From: Dipteris shenzhenensis
Taxonomy: Eukaryota > Polypodiophyta > Polypodiopsida > Gleicheniales
Length of the DNA stretch: 64,000 bases
Direction: 5' to 3' (one strand)
Assembly (NCBI GenBank): GCA_047967505.1
Contig: CM106540.1
Below, in pieces: positions 1 to 10,854 of this stretch. Positions within the stretch are counted from its first letter, which is position 1. Each line of letters starts with the position of its first letter. The notes below the pieces were generated by a model. The model had not been told where the DNA came from and searched no databases. It saw only the letters and a list, made by a program, of their open reading frames with translations. A program made the translations under genes and the position numbers.

Positions 1-541
1 CAGAGTTGTCAATATGATATGCATAGGCACTCTTGACCGGCTGACATAATACTTAGTTTGGGGAATTCCATTATGTTCTATAGAAGCTATTGGCTTCCAG
101 GTAAAGTTATTGATTCAAATAAACTTTGAAGGTATTCTTAAGAACAAATACATGGAATCATTGTTTATATCTGTCCAGGGAAAAAGATCCACAGCAATTT
201 GTATGTGTTCTGATGAGTTTTTCGTCATGATAAAAGGGGGCATCATCTTAAGTTTTGAGGCATCTCATACTCAATTAGAACTGTGTGTCCATGAGAGAGC
301 TAAAGCCTTAAAGATGGTGTCTTAGAAGTACTTCATAATGATAACATATTTGTGTTACTGACTCAAAACTAGGAAGGAAGACAGTTGTGCTCTTTGCTTC
401 TCCAGAAATCAATATTGTAGAGATGGAAGCTGCGTGACTAAAGAGACAGATTGTCAGGGAGCAAACTCAGCAAATACAACAATAACAAACTATAATTGCA
501 CACTTGTGGTATATATTCTTTTTAGCTTCCGTCACAAAAAT
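1..541. other. No recognisable gene
   Basis: I see no protein family, RNA gene or element end here. The only open frame, about 71 codons at 110-325 on the plus strand, matches no domain I know and has no supporting context. Confidence 0.4.
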
Positions 542-760
542 CTAGGATAGGCTGATGAAACTCTCAGAGACGCACACATGCACGCGTGCACACTGACACA
601 TGCACATGCGTGAATGTGCACTCACACACAAACAACACATACATACATATTTTTGTGCACTCATGTGTGCACATGCAGATACACATTGAAATGTGCCCAA
701 GCACATGCACATGCAAGTAGACATTGGAATGTGCGCGGATGCATGAGAATTGTCATATCC
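542..760. repeat. CA/TG-rich alternating purine-pyrimidine tract
   Basis: The segment is built from short variants of CACATGCACA and GTGTGCACATG. Purines and pyrimidines alternate over long runs, a composition that favours Z-DNA. Open frames across it are cysteine- and methionine-rich by-products of the repeat. Confidence 0.75.
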
Positions 761-877
761 TAAGTGTTTCTTATTTATGTTCTCATAGTTTGTACAAATT
801 TTATTAGTATTTATTTTTTAAATTCTTGAAATATATTTCTATTAAGTATGAAAAATTTGAGATAAGAAACTCAAGGT

Positions 878-1045
878 AAAAATACATCTTGTGGCGCATG
901 AAAAATCCATGATCAAAAAAGTCTGAGCAAATGGAAAACCTAATAAAAACTAGTACTGTGGCTGCAAAAATACATCATGCAGAGCATGAAAAACCCATGA
1001 TAAAATACCGCTCAAAAAGTTTGAGCAAATGAAAAACCTGAGAAC
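878..1045. repeat. 88-bp tandem duplication (two copies)
   Basis: Two diverged copies of an 88-bp unit start at 878 and 966. Each begins AAAAATACATC and contains a GCATGAAAAA(T/C)CCATGAT block followed by a GAGCAAATG(G)AAAAACCT block. No coding role is visible. Confidence 0.7.
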
Positions 1046-1330
1046 TACGACTATGGGTGGAAATGCCATGTCTCACCATGCCTATGATGGTCTTAGAAAA
1101 GAAAGGACAGCCTCTCCACTCTTTGAGGAAAATTGTCCTCCTAGCCGAAGTAGGCTGACAAGATCCTGCATCCTCGACCAAATAGTCAGCAGAGTGTGTA
1201 CAATAGCTGTCGGCACAGCGGCCATGGTATGACCTGGCTGGACTCGGGTCCCATCAATAGCCTCTAGGCATCTAAATCTCCAAATGTTGCTAGGCAGTGA
1301 TGCTCATTGCAATCTCCGAGCTCGTGTCTA

Positions 1331-1347
1331 TTGATGCATGTGCAAAT
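1331..1347. repeat. Target-site duplication, left copy, of LINE insertion
   Basis: TTGATGCATGTGCAAAT is repeated exactly at 1742-1758. The pair brackets the LINE fragment on its poly(A) side and its truncated side, as expected for target-primed reverse transcription. Confidence 0.85.
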
Positions 1348-1741
1348 TTTTTTTTGCATCAAGAGTAATTTTTTTTTTTTTTGCGCAAAAAGTAGTGCTA
1401 GTTATATTACTTGAAAGCGAGAGTACAAGAAGGCCTGAAGGCCAGCGGGCTGTAATCACAAAACAGATTCAGCCCGAGAAGTCAAAAAGCTAAATACAAG
1501 CCTCCTAGGGCATAATCATCGGGGAGTGGACAAACAGCCACGGTGGAGGGGCGTAGCTGGAAGAATAACTCCCGGTGATCCCAGTCGCGAAGAAAACGTC
1601 GTCTCTTTTCCTTCCCTGCTCGGGACTCTCCTTGTATCTGATCCCACTGACCCTTGAGCGTGTGAATGATCGTGCTCCAGATATCTGCTAGGGTCTGAGT
1701 AGTAGAGGTAGTCTGAGCTCCTACAGTCTGCGCGCATCTAG
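1348..1741 (-). mobile_element. 5'-truncated LINE (non-LTR retrotransposon) 3' end
   Basis: Read on the minus strand, this 394-bp insert holds the last part of a reverse-transcriptase ORF, ending at a stop near 1482. A short 3' UTR and an interrupted A-rich tail follow (T runs at 1348-1355 and 1370-1384 on the plus strand). The visible peptide includes DIWSTIIHTLKGQWDQIQG, closely matching the LINE end at 55874-56447. It is the tail after the LINE C-terminal zinc-finger region; RT and endonuclease are absent. Exact 17-bp duplications flank it. 5' truncation is usual for LINE copies. It cannot move on its own. Confidence 0.85.
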
Positions 1742-1758
1742 TTGATGCATGTGCAAAT
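1742..1758. repeat. Target-site duplication, right copy
   Basis: Exact copy of 1331-1347, lying next to the 5'-truncated side of the LINE fragment. Confidence 0.85.
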
Positions 1759-2678
1759 GTGTATAGTAGAGAAAGGGATAGCATGAATTTGATAAAACTG
1801 TACATCAAGGTGCTGAACCATGACAGCCTGAGAGGAGTCCTAATTCTCATTAAAAACTTGAGTACGTGAAAGCCAGGCCATGTTACATTCCAATTGGATG
1901 CGGCATGACCTCATATGAATTGGTTGATAGAATTTTTAGAGAGACCATATTGTACTTTCATGTAACCAAATGTGTGTGGGGTTGTACACAATGTTTTGTT
2001 TGTGCATATGTGATTGTGGTATGATTTATGGTTGTTTACGGGGTATGAGATTAGACTACATGGTTGAGGACATAGTCTATCGAGATGGTAGTGAGTGGCA
2101 CAAGGAGACTAGAGACTCCTATGGTTTCTTCATGCTTGGATAATAATTGGCTATAGCGTCTACGGGCAATCCACATAGCTATGCATGAAAAAGATACGAG
2201 TTCATACGGTGAAGTTGGCTAGGAGGTGATCAATCCTTGCATACCTGCAACTTTGTAATTGGTAGGTCAGATTGGAGAATTCAGATTGGAGGGTATCAGA
2301 GAGAGTTATGATGCAATCTTAAGATCAAGGGGAAACATGGGTTGTATTATCGTGCAAAGGGAGGTCGTGCTATGTATTCACGTCAAATATTAATCTGGTA
2401 GATTTTTAGTGAGTCAATTGTGATTAGAGAACTCTCGAGTTATGTAATGTTGATGCACATAGTGATCAGAAGCATAGATCTGATGGGAGATGGCCAACAT
2501 AAGTGGGAGGTCGAGGTCAATGATGTCATCGTTTGATGTAAACTACTCGGTGCTTTCTATCAATTCAGACAACGGATTTTTGCAGAGGCGTTTGAATGAA
2601 ATGATTGCGAGTTGCCAAACACATATACTTGAACTTAAGAGATTGCAATTAAGCTGGAATTAAGACTTATACAGCTGT
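1759..2678. other. No recognisable gene
   Basis: About 0.9 kb of unremarkable sequence with no long open frame, RNA gene or element terminus that I can identify. Confidence 0.4.
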
Positions 2679-2946
2679 CCCGCGCTGCCCCGCTATGTCT
2701 GCGCGCTGCCCTGAGGCTGCCCCGCGCTGCCCCGCTATGCCTGCGCGCTGCCCTGCGCGCGTCGCTTGCGCGCTGCCCTGCTGCTGCCCACGCGCGCTAC
2801 CTGCGCGCTGCCCTGCTCACCCGCGTGCTCTGCCTGCGCGCTGCCCAGCTGTCGAGCTCGTTGCTGCCGCTGCTGAGGGCACGAGGCCCGAGGGGAGAGG
2901 GAGGGGTAGAGGGAGGGGTAGAGCGGAGTGGAGAGGGAGAGGTGAA
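2679..2946 (-). other. GC-rich leader of a short-LTR element
   Basis: This segment lies immediately downstream of the minus-strand primer-binding site at 2947-2960. It is made of repeated GCGCTGCCCTG-type units (2679-2850) and GAGGGAGAGG-type units (2880-2945). Open frames on both strands are Ala/Arg/Pro-rich by-products. I take it as an untranslated leader; the rest of the element is not recognisable to the left. Confidence 0.5.
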
Positions 2947-2960
2947 GGCTCTGATACCCA
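2947..2960 (-). other. Primer-binding site (initiator Met tRNA type)
   Basis: The minus strand reads TGGGTATCAGAGCC two bases after the LTR end. Apart from one extra G, it matches the 3' end of plant initiator tRNA-Met used by many Copia and some Gypsy elements. It fixes the element as minus-strand. Confidence 0.75.
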
Positions 2961-2962
2961 GT

Positions 2963-3164
2963 TGAGAGGGAAAGAATGAGGGAGTGGAACGAAGAGGCAG
3001 AGAGAGAGAAGGGTAGACACAAAAGATGTGGGTGTGAAGTGTTGAGCCACACCACAAACTCATAGGTTTTATTAGGATTAGGTTTTTCACCCTATGACTG
3101 TCTTAAGACAGTCATAGGTGTCATATCTTTAATAAAAGGGTGGCAATGTGCCTTTACCCCAACA
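2963..3164 (-). mobile_element. Short LTR (202 bp) of an LTR retrotransposon
   Basis: On the minus strand the LTR starts TGTTGGGGTAAAGG and ends CCCTCTCA, with a primer-binding site next to it. Start, end and PBS spacing resemble the Copia LTR at 46837-47006. The right edge cuts into the second RNase H domain of the Ty3 element at 3165, so this LTR inserted after that one. It contains a 28-bp perfect palindrome at 3091-3118. No partner LTR is visible, so the element is incomplete. Confidence 0.7.
3091..3118. repeat. 28-bp perfect palindrome inside LTR
   Basis: CCTATGACTGTCTT is followed directly by its exact reverse complement, with no spacer and centred on TTAA. It could extrude as a cruciform or serve as a dimeric protein-binding site. 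Confidence 0.9.
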
Positions 3165-4315
3165 CATACTTCTTGACCTTCTGAATTCATCAAGACCATC
3201 TCCCCGGCTCCTTGTTGGTGTGAAGGACTAAAAGCCCCATCAAAATACAAGACAAAAGCTATTGGTGGTGTCTCCCTTTTATAATTAATGTCCTCCTGAT
3301 ATTTCTTTTCTTCTCTTAGATCCTGTCGTTCTGTGAACAAATCTGCCATAGTGGACCTAGTGGTATTTTCAGTGATAAAAGAGAGAGAGAATTCTTGAAG
3401 CTCTGACAACCATTTTGCAAATCTCTCCCTAGGCTTGCGAACTAGATATGCTAATACAGACTGAGAGGTAAGGAAGAAAAATGGCTGAGGTAATAAATAG
3501 GAGCGAAACTTTCTGACTGAAAACACCAAAGAGAGGGCTTGCTGCTCCATATCTTCATACCTTGTTTCCACCTCTGTAAGCTATCGGCTGTCATAATAGA
3601 TGGGTTGCATTCTACCTGCCTCTCCTTTTTGTAAATACAGTACCAACTGAATGTAAAGATACACTTGGATTTACATAAAAGTCTTGAGACCAATCAGGGG
3701 GCTTCAATATTGGGCCCTTACTCATGGCCTCCTTAAGTTGCTGAAAAGACTCTTGTTGCTCCACAGTCCATTGGAAAGAAACTCCTTTTCTTATCAACAA
3801 GTTCATGGGATGCACTATCTCTGTGAAATCATCACAAAAGCGTTGATAATACTTGCTCTTTCTTAGAATTCTGTGAACACCAGTGACATTCTCAGGACAT
3901 GATTATTTGAACCTTGTCAGGATCCATTTGCAGGCCTTCTTCAGACATAATATGCCCCAAGAAGACTACTTTTGTTTGAGCCAAATGACACTTGCTAGGA
4001 TTTAGATACCTTTTTGCTTCATCAATCCTAGCTAAGGCCATCTTTAACTTCTCCATGTGATCTATGCGCTGAGAATAAATGCAAAAAATCCAAAAACACC
4101 CTAATAAACTTTCCCAAGTAAGGCTCGAGCACTTGACTCATGAATCTTTGAAATGTAGCTGGTGCATTGGTCAAGCCAAAAGGGATCACTCTGTAAGCAA
4201 AAACTTCCCAAGGTGTGACAAATGATATCTTCCTCCCGAATACGAATTTGAAAGTACCCAAAATACCCATCACATACAGAATACATCTCATGCCCTGCTA
4301 CTTGGTCTAACAAGG
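3165..4315 (-). pseudogene. Ty3/Gypsy pol remnant: RT, RNase H, start of second RNase H
   Basis: Minus-strand frames carry, in order, RT palm motifs (DGYFGYFQIRI and a [15 protein letters not shown] block near 4140-4290), the RT-RNase H connection (near 3700-3810), the RNase H core with RSYLLPQPFFFLTSQSV (near 3450-3540), and the start of a second RNase H-like domain (LYFDGAFSPSHQQGAG near 3205-3240). A dual RNase H is known from the Tat lineage of plant Ty3 elements. The catalytic YxDD box is damaged: FLD is followed by a frameshift near 4105. Frameshifts and stops recur. The 3' end is cut by an LTR at 3164, and the N-terminal RT and protease are missing at 4315, where it joins gag. Confidence 0.85.
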
Positions 4316-5160
4316 ATACTTATTTTTCTTTTTTCTTTCTCAATCTAGGACACTCGGGGCAATAGTGACCTTTTTCATTAAATTCATAGCAAGTGACCCC
4401 ACTCTTATCTCTAGGCCTATCTTCACTCTTTGGTGCTCTAGGTTATCGTGCATTAACCGAATGCAATTTCAAATCAGCAAACTCTGCCATCAATTGGGAG
4501 ATATTATGATCTAACTCAGAGGACTTTGGTACCTGAGGAGTACCCATTACCTCCACCTTAGAAGTTGAAGCTGTTGAAGACATAAAAGAGGATTCGATCT
4601 TTAGAGAAGCTTCTTTCTTGGTCGCAATGCGAAGTGCCTCCACGTATGTTGTTGGATCTTTACTCATTACTTTTAAGCGAAGACGAGGCTCCAAAGCCAT
4701 AACAAATTTGATCATCTTTAAGTGCTTCATCCCTACGAGACTTTGAGGGGCCGATGATGCAGACAAGTTGCCCTTTCATACTTTGTCCATAAACTTTCAT
4801 ATCGGATTACCAACGCAGAGACCATCCCACCCTCTCCTTGATAGAACTGGTCCAACTGCAACATCAAAGCATTTGGCGACTCCACTGCCTCAAATCTTTG
4901 CTTCATTGCAGCTATCACTTGGTCCTAGTCCTCCTTGGTAGAGTCTGGTAAGGCCTCATGCCAACTCAAGGCTACACCGTCAAGAAAATCAAGCAAAATC
5001 TTTGCCCGATCCTTCATGGACCACAGAAACCGGCATCCTCGAACAAAATCCCAAAGATAAGACTCCGAGTCTTCTCCTTAGGTCCCTCGAAACACTGGAA
5101 TCTTCACCATGATGAAACACAAAAGAAAACACCAAGATCCAAATAATATCCCAAGCAAGA
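4316..5160 (-). pseudogene. Ty3/Gypsy gag remnant
   Basis: The minus strand shows a Retrotrans_gag-type domain with ILLDFLDGVALSWHEALPD near 4940-5000 and MIAAMKQRFEAVESPN near 4880-4918, followed by the C-terminal capsid part. A CCHC zinc knuckle lies near 4350-4390; its second cysteine is replaced by phenylalanine (CYEFNEKGHYCPEC). Stop codons interrupt the N-terminal half near 5085 and 4927. It directly precedes the pol remnant, but the protease and RT start between them are deleted. Confidence 0.85.
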
Positions 5161-5495
5161 TCCAAATAAGATCCCGCAGAGCCTTAGTATACCAAGACCA
5201 ACTTATTATGCATAACCACTTGTTGAAAACCCTCCATAGTGTGATCCTCAATAAAAGCTTCAAAAATAAGTGACCAACCAGCACCATGAAAACATTGTGT
5301 ATACATGCATTCAAGAATCACAATTCTCACAATTGGAAGTGCACATAATAGCTTCAAGATATTGTACTCTTCATCATTTGCATAGCAAAAGAAGTTGAAA
5401 GCATTGAGAATCACCACTCCACTGTCATAGTCAAAAACTACCCAAAGACTCAAGTCTTCTTCACACCAAGCTGTAAGTACATGAAACAATCCCAA
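5161..5495 (-). other. Unassigned open frame between gag parts
   Basis: A 103-codon minus-strand frame (5184-5495) matches no family I recognise. It separates the gag capsid part from a candidate gag N-terminus, so it may be an insertion or a diverged linker. A short direct repeat (ATCTTATTTGGATCTTG-like) lies near 5120-5180. Confidence 0.3.
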
Positions 5496-5499
5496 TCTA

Positions 5500-5664
5500 T
5501 CATTGTGCCTGCTGACGGTGTTGTCGATTCACTAACATATTCAAGAGTGCAAACATAAAGGATATAATCATAATGACCGTGCGAATAGCTTGAGCATCAC
5601 TTTCACGATCTTCTAGTTCTCTTAAACGAGCTGCAATCTCTTCTAACGGAGTTCTTCCAGGCAT
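5500..5664 (-). pseudogene. Possible gag N-terminus
   Basis: From the ATG at 5664 (minus) a 54-codon frame begins MPGRTPLEEIAARLRELEDR, a charged coiled-coil-like start typical of many plant Ty3 gag proteins. It then turns hydrophobic and stops at 5500. Its position upstream of the gag remnant fits. Homology was not tested. Confidence 0.35.
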
Positions 5665-5738
5665 CTTCTTTATCACATCAGAAAACACATGCCTATACTA
5701 GGCATAACATGCAATCAAGTATACCCGAGACCATTTAG

Positions 5739-5842
5739 TAAGCTGGGATGAATCCAATACGAAACGTATCTGGCGTCTCCGCTAAAAATAGTAAGCTGAG
5801 ATGAATTTAATACCAAACGTACCTGGCGTCTCCATCAAAAAG
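5739..5842. repeat. 51-bp tandem duplication
   Basis: Two copies begin at 5739 and 5790. They share AGTAAGCTG(G/A)GATGAAT and TGGCGTCTCC blocks. They lie in the presumed untranslated leader of the Ty3 element to the left. Confidence 0.7.
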
Positions 5843-6446
5843 ATGTGACATAAAGTTGGGGGTAATAAACTTCACGCACCTCTTTACTTTCTACTGCTTT
5901 TAAACTGAGTGACAAAGATATTTATTATTGAGAAAGGGACATTAAAAAGAAGCTTTAATGCCAAGATACCACACCATACTTTACTCCCTTAGATGAGAAT
6001 GAAGATGGTAACATCCCAAGTGATGTTGTACTCAAGCATATGGAGAAGCAAGCCGGTCTGCGCCAAAGAGAAGAGCGATACGTTGTTGAAAGAAGATCTT
6101 GCGGCTCAACATGACATGAACACAGAGGCCTATAACTTTCAGTAGAGACATGATATCGAACACATGGACATGAGCCCACCTCTTTATATGACTCACTCTT
6201 CCTATATTCTAAAAACCCTATAATATCTCATACACAAATAACTCTCACCTCATACCAAGGTATTTAGAATTCATACCTATGGTATTTTCAATGGTCCATT
6301 CTACTCATTTTCTCAATCTCATACATTATCTTAGAAAATAGAAATAAGTGAGAGCCGTAGGCTATCACTTGATACTCAAACTCTTATCAAACATAGAAGA
6401 AAACAATACCAATGCCGAATAAAAAATATCATTTTTTGGCGTCACA
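5843..6446. other. No recognisable gene
   Basis: AT-rich sequence with only short frames. It may hold the leader or LTR of the Ty3 element at 3165-5664, but I could not define TG/CA ends or a primer-binding site. Confidence 0.35.
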
Positions 6447-8508
6447 GTACAACCCCGTTACATCAGTTTGTCACAGCATACCCCCCCACAAATTGATGAC
6501 CTCACCCCAGCAGTAGTACATGGAAAGCTTCATGACTTATTTACACCTAGTAACGACACTCATGACCCCAACCTGTGACTCAGTTATATGGCTTTTGGAC
6601 TACAACTAGAAGAATGGACAATGACTATGCATGGGAAGGTCCCATAGGTATGAACACGTAAAAAACTCTCACATAGACTAACAATCATTTAAGGGGGACA
6701 TCCCAGGGTAGAGAATCCTTATTGATCATACACTAAACAACTTAGAAGATAAATGGGTCATCACCCTCATCAAGATTGACTTGGGTGGTGAAAGCAATGA
6801 GAGCATTGATCTCCTTTGGTTCCTCATCTTTCTATGAAGTTTAGATGTGAGAATATTAATTCTCCTTTGTCAAGCTTCAGATTAAAAAAATTAATAAGCA
6901 GACTATACTTGGAACATTTGCCTTGTGCTCCAAAGACAGAGTCTCAAGGTGCCTCCATGCAGCATGTGCAGTTTCACAACCATCAATGTGACGAAAAAAG
7001 AAATCACTCAACCCTAGTGTAATAATAGCCAATGCCTTTTCATCTTTCTGAGTAACCATAATGCTTCTCCTTCCCTAGTAGTAGGTTTCTTCTCTTTCCC
7101 ATTAGCAATATTTCAAATTCCTTTTTTCATGAGAACACACTTGAGTTTGGTCTGCCATGTGTGAAATCCCTCACCCTCAAACTTTTCTATATTTGCTTTA
7201 GTAGCTATAGGGAAGCTCTTACCAATAATGGCAATGTCTAATTCCTTTACAGCTCTTTAGAAAGAACCATCACCATACAAATGCATATTGCAAGCAAGAA
7301 AACCTAAAAGGTTCTTTGCACACTGATAGTAGTAGGGAACTTGAGATTTAGTTGGAAGCTTTGTGACCTTTTTATTGACAAACTTTGGCTTCTTTTTAAG
7401 AGGTTTCTTTACTTTGATGTACTGAAGATTAGATGACTCACAAGGAGTAGCCATTGGACAAGCATTTCATTGATCACAATCAAGTGAGCACCACTTAGTC
7501 ATAGTCATCTCCATAAATGCAAATTACAATGACACCCATGAGTTCTATAATTGAGTTCTAATGCTCAAGAAGAGTCAAATATACTGGAAACTTTTAGTCA
7601 AGGTCAAAAGCCCCAATTTTTAGTTGACTTGGTCAACCATTAAGACCACCAAACTGTCAAAATCTGCAACCAGAGACAAACAGAACTTGGAGGCCAAAAT
7701 TCGCACGGATGGAGTCGGCTTTCAGAGGGCTTTTAGCAGAAAAATGAAGCTCTATTACTAGAGATCATCCACCAGGAAGCATAGGCGGAATGTTGCGCAG
7801 ATTCGTCTGGGGTAGAAGCTTGAAAAACCATCGAAGAAATGCCATTTGTCCCTTGATTATGGACCAAATGAGCTCATCTTTGGACTGTGAGCAGCTCAAG
7901 TCATTGGCCAAGCACAAATAGAAGCAGTTTCGGAATGGTGCATCACAACAGTAGAATTTGTCGAAAGTTCGCAGATCAAAGATCGTGTCGGCACGAGCTA
8001 CAGCAACAAAATGTCGGGAAGATCTCCGAGGTGGACATGCGTCCTACTAAGGTGGATCTACAGCAAAAAGGGCTAGGGCAATGGTTGCTTTGAAAAGGAG
8101 AATTCGAGGCTCTAAGTTTAGGCCAAAAGAGGGGAGAATAGGAAAGAAGATGGAGGATGAAGGAAATGGTAAAGAAGGTGATGTTGTGGCTTAAGGAGGG
8201 CGTGGTGGCTGTGATATCACATGATGGAACAGCAATGGAAGCATGAAGAGTACTAACAATGGAGAGAAAGACTTGTTTGTTCATGAGTAGAAGTGGCCTT
8301 ATGTGGGCAACTGATGCAATGCATGTGCCCAAGAGAGCATCTCCAAATCCACTGATCTCTCAATCAGGTCCATGATTCTCTCAATCACACCTACTAGAAC
8401 CTTCTACCACCTAACTTGGTCACACTAACCACCATGTGGTGACACACACAAACTCACACTGACCTTGTACCCCTTGGTACAACCCCATTACATCAATTTG
8501 TCCCAACA
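6447..8508 (-). mobile_element. Decayed short-LTR element with Copia-type gag (E1)
   Basis: Related terminal sequences, GTACAACCCC(G/A)TTACATCA, end at 6478 on the left and at 8508 on the right (the latter ending CCCAACA). Just inside the left end, TACCCCCCCACAAATTG reads as a polypurine tract on the minus strand. A block matching three other elements here (AGGGGGACATCCCAGGGTAG) lies near 6691-6711. The left LTR is cut to about 32 bp. The right LTR keeps roughly 200 bp, but its inner edge and PBS are not clear. The inside holds a broken Copia gag and no pol, so it is a non-autonomous or deleted copy. Confidence 0.55.
6845..7454 (-). pseudogene. Copia gag (UBN2-like) remnant
   Basis: Minus-strand frames include EKFEGEGFHTW near 7155-7185, the usual gag start around a conserved Trp, and DEKALAIITLGLSDFFFRHI near 6985-7045 followed by TAHAAWRHLETL, the UBN2/gag-polypeptide signature. 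Stops and frameshifts separate them. A lysine-rich segment (7257-7454) lies upstream. No zinc knuckle, protease, integrase or RT follows before the element end. Confidence 0.75.
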
Positions 8509-9829
8509 TTGACAGGGGCTAAAATTATGGTGGCATCTCCAATGTTGTTTCTTGTAATGGCACGGTGGTCATAAAGTGTAGCTGCAACACTTATGAAACT
8601 ATGTGTGCAGGGCGGGGGGGATCAAGTTCTTACTTGTTTGTATGTGTGTTTCTATGTGTAAACCAACCCTATTCCAAGGACTATACCAATCACTACACTC
8701 CAGTGAAACTATGTCCTAAAGCATGTATACTAGGATAGCACTTGAGAGGGCTGTTGGAGTACAAGCCTTATTTGAGTACAAAAGGGATAAATGCAAATAG
8801 GTGTGTGCTTGTCCAAGTGTGTTTATGTGCTTGCTATAGTTTATGTGTATGTTTGTGTATGGTGATACGTGATGCATAAGGTGCTAATTAAGGAGGTAAT
8901 TCAGCATGAATAACATCTCCACATTGAGTTGAATGTGTTCTATATTCTTCCTAATGATGTTGCTCCACCTCTGTGATTCTTCCCCTCTCCACTCTCAGCA
9001 GACACCGTGTTTTAACAGGATAAAACAACAAGAGGCTAGATTAGTTGCTCCACTTTCATCCTCTATTATTTTTTCCCCTCTCCACTCCCAACAGACACCA
9101 TGTTTTAACAGTATAAAACAACAAAAGGCTAGATTAGCTCTAGTCACATGGGAAAATTTAAACGGAGTTCCAAATACATTTCATGGCACTAGATGAGGCT
9201 TGTAGAGCGTGGGACAAGTATCGATGTCTCAGGCAAAGAAATTTATCAGTAACTAAATACATTGACAAATTTGGGGATTTGAAGTAAGAGAGAATACGCT
9301 AATACACTTGATGATGAGGGAAATTGGCCACACAGAATGTTGTTGAGTTGTTTGACTTGGTGTCTATTAGAATCCATGAAGGCTACATGATAGAATGCAA
9401 ATCTAGGCAAGATCAGTGGATTCTAATTCATGTGAAACGACAGGTACGTGCCTCTTATGACTCAGTTAACACAAACTTGACATCATTGATGATGGCAATG
9501 GCAAGTACATTATGTCTATTAAATGTCTCAAACCACTAGAACCTATTCACACTGACACAGACCAAGCCATAACTTTGTTCACACTGCAGGCTCTGATATT
9601 CCAGCAAGCCACCCTCGGAGCAAAGGTGGTGAGACCTCTATAAAGATAACCCATATCCAACTCCACCACAATATTGCAAAGAGCCGGCCTGGCCGTGTGC
9701 ACCTTTCATGTCACAATTATTTCCTCAATCAGCTTGCGACCAATAGCTGAGATCATCAATTAGTCACCCCCTCCTAACTAATGTAAAACTAGACAAATGG
9801 AAACACACCAAAAATAGAGTTGTATTTTA
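8509..9829. other. No recognisable gene; small tandem duplication
   Basis: The notable structure is a roughly 93-bp tandem duplication. Copies start at 8980 and 9073 and share TCCCCTCTCCACTC and GTTTTAACAG(G/T)ATAAAACAAC. The 87-codon frame across it is explained by the duplication. No domain was recognised. Confidence 0.45.
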
Positions 9830-10640
9830 GGGGGACTACCCAAGGCAGAGAACCTTTATTGACACTTACATAAATAGAGAACTGAGAAAACATAATCTTC
9901 ATCTTGAAGATTGAGCTCCTGAACAATACATGCATTTATTTCGAACGTCTGAATATTGGTTTCTTCTCCATCTTGTGCAACCAGATTAGTGTGATGCTCT
10001 TGTTGCTCCTTTTTTTTATTTTTGAAGCAAAATGCTTGCTTATGACCAAAGTGTTGCAATATTGACATTTGATCGTCTTTCCATCCATCCATTTTGAAGA
10101 AGATGAAATGGCAGTATCCATTCTTGTGTCTGTGATCTTTCTCTAGCAATAAGGCCGCCATATCTTCGAATGCTGTGGTGCAATTCAAAGTACTTTCAGG
10201 AAAGACTATGTTCTGCATACTTCTGATTAGGACACCCATCTTGTCCTCATCATCAGACTCTCTTTTAAGGCATGTGAGCTGACTGATAATGGAGTACATT
10301 GCAGCTAAATGATCACTAAGCGCATCACTATCAGACATTTTGAGATCATGAAATTTAAGCTTTACAAACACCCTCGAATTGGTAATTTTGTTTCTAAAAA
10401 TACCTTCCAGCTTGGTGGAATACTTGGTTGGCCAATGACTTGAAATCAATATGATGCATGAGAGAATCAGCAGGCCCAAAGCCGATAATAGCAATCATCC
10501 ATTGATTGTGCTGCTTCCATGCTTTGACTTTTTGTGGCTTCTAGTGAAGGAACGTCCTCATCGCTAAAGACTCTCTCTTGTAGTCCTTCTTGATTAGGAA
10601 GCTGTATCTACCAAGTTGGAAATCCCCTCCCTGAGAACTT
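9830..10640 (-). pseudogene. Copia gag remnant with broken zinc knuckle (E2)
   Basis: Minus-strand frames match Copia gag: ISQLTCLKRESDDEDKMGVL near 10215-10290, then FEDMAALLLEKDHR near 10130-10170. A CX2CX4HX4C knuckle near 10022-10060 is split by a one-base frameshift: CQYCNT reads in one frame and FGHKQAFC in another. The N-terminal Trp-containing start lies further upstream (near 10610). At the 3' side, 9830-9865 carries the AGGGGGACTACCCAAGGCAG block shared with three other elements. LTR boundaries are not visible. Confidence 0.75.
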
Positions 10641-10854
10641 CTCCAAAGTATTCATGAGGAGAGACGATGCAATAGAAAGCCGTCATGAGCAGCACTCCTC
10701 AATAAAACTCAGAAAGATAATGATGAAAACAGCCAACAATAGCTGGGGGTAGTACATCCATTGATCAAAGGGGAGGCCAGTCATTGCTGAGTATGCAACT
10801 GGTCGACCAGTAGCCAAACAAGTTGAAATGGAGGTCAAGAACCATCGTTGCTAG

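Noticed and set aside
8933-9196. 87-codon plus-strand frame with an internal repeat
   Set aside because: The repeat is a 93-bp DNA duplication in non-coding sequence.
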